From Mytilus galloprovincialis (Eukaryota; Mollusca; Bivalvia; Mytilida; Mytilidae): a stretch of 64,000 nt of DNA. Where the stretch lies: the NCBI RefSeq assembly GCF_965363235.1, contig NC_134847.1:61660439-61724438 (forward strand). Direction: 5' to 3'. A program made the position numbers and the translations under genes. Shown piece by piece: positions 59,536 through 64,000 of this stretch (positions are counted from its first letter, which is position 1; each line of letters opens with the position of its first letter). Below the pieces are notes generated by a model that did not search any database, was not told where the DNA came from, and saw only the letters and a program-made list of their open reading frames with translations.

Positions 59536-59817
59536 TGCATTTGTCTATTGTTGTATTTCTATATTTTTCTTTTTATATGTTTCTTCAACTTTCTCTATGT
59601 CATTGTTTTTTTTTTGGGGTTTTTTTTTCTGTGCGTTTGTTTTCACATTCTTGAAATCATATTAGCCCTTTTAACTAGGTCTGCACAGGTTCAATATTAA
59701 AACTGTATATTTGATGACAATTTTATATATATTACACCTATATACAGTTAACTGACGGTGGTTATACAATTTACCAACCATATATATATATAATTTACCA
59801 ACCATATATATATATAT

Positions 59818-59979
59818 AAGTAAAAAGTTAACAGTTCCATTCTATCGATTTCATCCTTCCATTGGGACTCTTCAGGATAACTGATGTAGTGTGTGATGTG
59901 ATGGACACTACATCACTTATCCTGAAGAGTCCCAATGGACGGATGAAATCGACAGAATGGAACTGTTAACTTTTTACTT
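59818..59979. mobile_element. Near-perfect hairpin element, about 70-bp arms
   Basis: The left arm from AAGTAAAAAGTTAACAGTTCC and the right arm ending GGAACTGTTAACTTTTTACTT pair almost completely through GGGACTCTTCAGGATAA to a short GTGTGATGTGATGG loop. It is surrounded by TATATA runs. Unit 1 has only a short TA run at the equivalent place (about 46800). Confidence 0.75.
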
Positions 59980-62417
59980 ATTTTATTATTTTATTTAATG
60001 AATATATATATCTGCACATGTATATATATACCTCTCCATATTTGGTCATTGATGTCAATGCACTCATCATATTCTTCAGACTGTGTGATACTTGCAAGAA
60101 AACATAACTATCTATTACTAACTCTGAACATTTATTAAACGGACATCGTCGAAATCTCATTATTAATACTATGTAAAGATGTTATGTTTTAGTTTTGTAT
60201 TGACTACACCCGCTTCAATTTATAAAACACACATTTAAAAAGAACCATTACCCAGAAAAGCAGTGTTGTTTTTTTTATCTCCGAAATATTGAGGAAAACA
60301 AAAATATGGCTGTTTGTTTCGATTGTTTTATGCCACTGCTTGTGAGCGTATTAACAACCCTGTATTTAGAACACAGGTGTTGACATGAAACACCATTAAT
60401 ATATATTTTTTTTTCTGTGAATTTACTTTTTTTTAAATGTTGTTTTATTCAAAACTCTTAGGTTTTTTTTTTTGGCTCAGGCATATATTGTTAGACGGAA
60501 GGCGTTCAAAGTTATCAGCCTGGTATCATTGGTGAATGTTTTACATTTAAAGAACAGTTAATCTAAAGAGCAGTAAAATTTAAAAAAAACATTACCGCAT
60601 CAATATTAATTCAATCCAGAACAGTAGTGCATACAATTACATTAAGTACACCTTGTGAACGAAATAAAACCGAACATGTCGATCACAGGTTTCATTTCTG
60701 CACCCCATTAGTTTCTATTTGTTATTTGTTTTGCTTGTTTTTCTTTCTTCTTTATTTTGAATAAATTAATTCTGCATTTTTTGCTCATTATCTCTTTTCA
60801 GGTAATCCCATCCAGACCCCGTTTTCATACAAGTGAGAAGCTGAGTTAGCTTTAAAACCAGGTTTAATCAACCATTTTCATTATAATTAAATGCCAGATC
60901 CAAGTATGGAATATGACAGTTGTTATCCACTCGTTTGATGATTCGAGCTTTTAATTTTGCCATTTGATTACAGAATTTAGGTTTTGAATGTTCCTCGATG
61001 GTCGGTATTGTTGTTATTTTACTTTGTACATGTTGTATGGCTTCTCAGATTTACTCGAAAACTGAATATTGTATGTAAATTTTCTTTTAAAACCGTTGCG
61101 GCATTTATTTTTTGAAGAATTGTTGTACTATTTTAAAATTGAATTTGTATACGCTTGTGTTTCATTGCAAACTTAAATATTAACATGTACACTCTTTTAA
61201 TATGATAATTTATTGTATTCTAATCATGGCAGTTGTCATGTTGATAATATACTATTTAGGATTAGTCTTTTATTTTTTATTTTCATTAGTAGTCATTAGC
61301 TTTCAACTAGCTGCCAGTAACTGCGAGTACTCTCAAATTTCTACTTAATGTTGTTGTTGGGATGTACCAATACTCAATTACGTCCACTCTGTGTTTTTGT
61401 TTTATGTATTTGTATTTGCATCCATCTGATGAGTTAAGCCTTTTTTCAACTGTGTTTTTTTGTAAACTTTTTTGTACATTTATTAGGCCGTTAGTTTTTC
61501 TCGTTTGAATTGTTTTGTGATTTCGTGCTACTTAATAGCTGACTCTCCGGTATAAGCTTTGCTCATGGTTGAAGACCGTACGGTTACCTATAGCTCTTAA
61601 TTTTTTGTCATTTGACATATTATGGAGAGTTGTCTCATTTGCAATTATACAACATTGTCTTTTTTATAAATAGTGCAGTTTACTCTTCGAACAAACAAAG
61701 ATGTAAACAAAATTTAACTTGTTTATATAACATATTATTCAGGTCAAGTGGGTGTGTATTGTGAGAAGCGTATTAAATGAATTACTTAAAATATAATTGT
61801 CGTTTGTATTTGAATTGTTAATTGAAATTTCGCTTTAAAATACTTATAGCCAGATTTCGATAGAAGGCTGATAAGAATTTCAGCCAAACAAAACCAAGCT
61901 TTTCTATGTTCAAAATCTAGAATCTGACCACAGAGCATAAAACAAGCCAAGGTCACTAATTGGTCCTCAGCACATCAAGAAAAAAAATTAGTTCGGAGGA
62001 GGGCCTCAGGTGGCCCCTTAATACAGATATGTACTAGTTCAGCGAAATTAAACGTGACACTAAACTCCAAATCATATTAATGCACAAATATTTCAAAAAA
62101 ACATACAAGACTACCAAAGGCCAAATGAACCTGATTTTGGGTGAGGCGCATAATTGCAGATGGTTAAAACATATTTTATTATATCTCAACCGTTCCCTTT
62201 TGATTTTTAAAGTTGAGTTTCGTAATTATGTGCATCTTTTCCAAACAATTGCGTGTCAACATCAATGTGTATTTTTATATTTATAAGATTTCAACAAGAG
62301 ATATTATTTTGTTGTAAAATAGTTGTCATTCAAGCAAACAATACATGTCATATTCAACAGGAAAGACAAAGGAGTATTTAGCATCATTCACTTCATACTT
62401 CGAATTTAGGTTAGCAA

Positions 62418-64000
62418 TTAGGCAACTGCTTTATTTAATTTTGGTACCTTCGCCTTGTATGCAATGTATTACATTTTCGGTACGCCTCACTAAAATATGT
62501 TTGATGTCTAAATTGTCCACACTTTATTCCCGTTTAAATTGTGAGATAGTTCGTGGGTTTCTTGTAGTTTGAATCATTCCATTTTCTGAAAGTATATAGT
62601 ATAAATGACTTTCCTGTTATTCTGAGTCTTAGAACGCAATTGATTTATCCGAGCTACATGACTAAAAAGGGACCTAAAATATAACGAAATCCAACTAAGG
62701 TCAAATTTGCCTAAAAATGGTAGGATTTACTTCCCATCCATATCCCATTTGTAATACGAAACGTCTTTGCGTGAAAAAATGAATTGGCAGAATGTTAGTC
62801 TATGTTACAATCGGCCTTGCTTCCCATCGACATACAATTCATAATATGAAGTGGGTAGTATGTTCAACTTCATATGACAAATGTAAAAAAAAACAAAAAA
62901 CACTGAACTGCAAGGAAAATAAAAGTCCTTTATAAAAGACAACTTCGAATGCTACAACACATCTAACGAATGGAAACGAATGTCATATTCTTGACTTGGT
63001 GAAGGCATTTCCTTATATAAAAAATGATGGATTAAACCTGGTTTTATAGCTAGCTAAACCTTTCACTTGTATGAAAATGGCATTGAATTCTTTTTATATT
63101 GACAACGTATGAGCAACCAAAGCAGACATAATAGGTTAAAACGTCAAAAATTAGGGTACATCGGTCAACATTTTAATACAATCTCAATCATTATAAAACA
63201 AAAACATGTTTCAACAAAGAAACAAAAAAAAAACGCTCATACTAGTAAACAATGTACATAGGCAAAAATGAAAGACAAAAATTCACAATTGACCTTCGCA
63301 CAATAACACAATGGCGGATTGTATAAGTATCGAGCAACGTTCTTTGACATACCCTTTGCTAATCAATCTGGTTTTATTAAGTCGGACTAGTAGCTGCAAG
63401 CTCATGCATACCATACCAGTTGTGAAATGTATATTTAATATGCATGAGACGTTGATTTATTTCTGCTAAGATGGGACACATTTTAATTTCAAAAGTAAAA
63501 TCATCTTACTTGACATAGACCGTCGTGTTGAGATGACTGTTTATATGTCAATTCGAGGTATGAGTCTTAAATATTTAGTTCTGGAGGACATATTATAAGA
63601 ACAATCAAACGACCGATGAAGATTTTGCATTGTTAATGGAAAGAACATCATCAATATACCTAAATGTGAAATTAAATGATCGGACTTCTAAGATTTTCCT
63701 GTTTCTCACAAGTGGCAAGTGGAACTCCGACTCATATGAAGATAAGAAGATGTCGACAGAGAGAGGCGCACAACTAGTTCAATAGGTATTATATTCACAT
63801 TACATTAGTTATAAAAATATTGTTCACGTACCATTAGTTATAACATTTTTGTTAGCGTGCAATCAGTATTCGGCAGCGAGTTAATGTGATATCAATCAGT
63901 GAGTGCCTTCAGTAGTCAGCATTGTGTTGATTTGTCACAAGTGTAAAAGAAATGTTTTTGCGTTATTTTAATATTTGGCAGTGTGTTCATTTACCATCAG
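62418..64000 (+). repeat. Start of a third tandem unit, cut by the window edge
   Basis: This is a near-identical copy of 49220-50800, including the flank of the A4 satellite. The satellite on the minus strand (63780-64000) is the sequence found downstream of A genes. Another A gene on the minus strand should therefore begin about 0.9 kb beyond the right edge. Confidence 0.8.

Larger units (their letters stand above)
58085..62417. other. B3 3' flank, gene-free, copy of the B2 flank
   Basis: Matches 44250-49220 closely except for three changes: a SINE-like insertion (59325-59535), a hairpin element with TA repeats (59760-60030), and lack of the ~1-kb duplicated segment of unit 1. A Penelope-like tail is at about 61250-61670. 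No gene is recognised. Confidence 0.6.
49225..62420 (+). repeat. Segmental duplication unit 2 (contains A4 and B3)
   Basis: The start (TTAGGCAACTGCTTTATTT at 49220) recurs 13198 bases later at 62418. The stretch 48000-50960 and its partner 61200-64000 differ at only a few positions per kilobase by eye, including SNPs and one short A-run change. This makes unit 2 and the partial unit 3 a very recent duplication. Confidence 0.85.

Overview
This is AT-rich eukaryotic nuclear DNA with spliced genes, canonical GT/AG introns, AATAAA polyadenylation signals and a dense load of short interspersed repeats. Several repeats look like ones I associate with marine mussels (Mytilus and relatives): Penelope-like element tails, the 'GCCAGACGCGCGTTTCGTCTAC' type repeat and the 'GGCCGTACGGTGACC' type tail. 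The mussel assignment is an inference from memory, not a database result.

The genes form one small cluster. I can assemble seven complete five-exon genes in two related families of small secreted, cysteine-rich proteins. Family B (232, 228 and 228 aa) ends in a domain whose cysteine spacing and flanking residues closely resemble the Spaetzle cystine knot (the Toll-receptor ligand fold), including the terminal IPTACSC. Family A (222, 225, 225 and 225 aa) shares the exon layout, the intron phases and two exactly conserved cysteine spacings with B, but lacks one cysteine of the terminal CxC. Each gene has a first coding exon that holds only the ATG.

Layout: 1-8.9 kb is repeats with no gene seen. 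A1 (+) is at 9.0-12.6 kb and has no B partner in the window. A satellite, MITEs and a broken Penelope-like element fill 12.9-22.4 kb. B1(-)/A2(+) is a head-to-head pair at 22.6-30.3 kb. Repeats and an inversion junction lie at 30.5-36.9 kb. A3(-)/B2(+) occupies 37.2-44.1 kb and A4(-)/B3(+) occupies 51.7-57.9 kb. Thus there are three divergent A/B pairs, each sharing about 415 bp between start codons. The last two pairs sit in tandem units of about 14.8 and 13.2 kb, and the B1/A2 pair is a mirror image of them. A third tandem unit begins at about 62.4 kb and runs off the right edge, so another A gene on the minus strand is predicted just outside.

The main point of interest is an array of paired, divergently transcribed, paralogous Spaetzle-like cytokine genes. 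The shared promoters contain mirrored TGACGTAA elements and a TATA-like box on each side. This suggests co-expression, and possibly a two-chain ligand. The array shows gene conversion (A3 exon 5), a start codon loss rescued by the next codon (A4), and datable transposon insertions.
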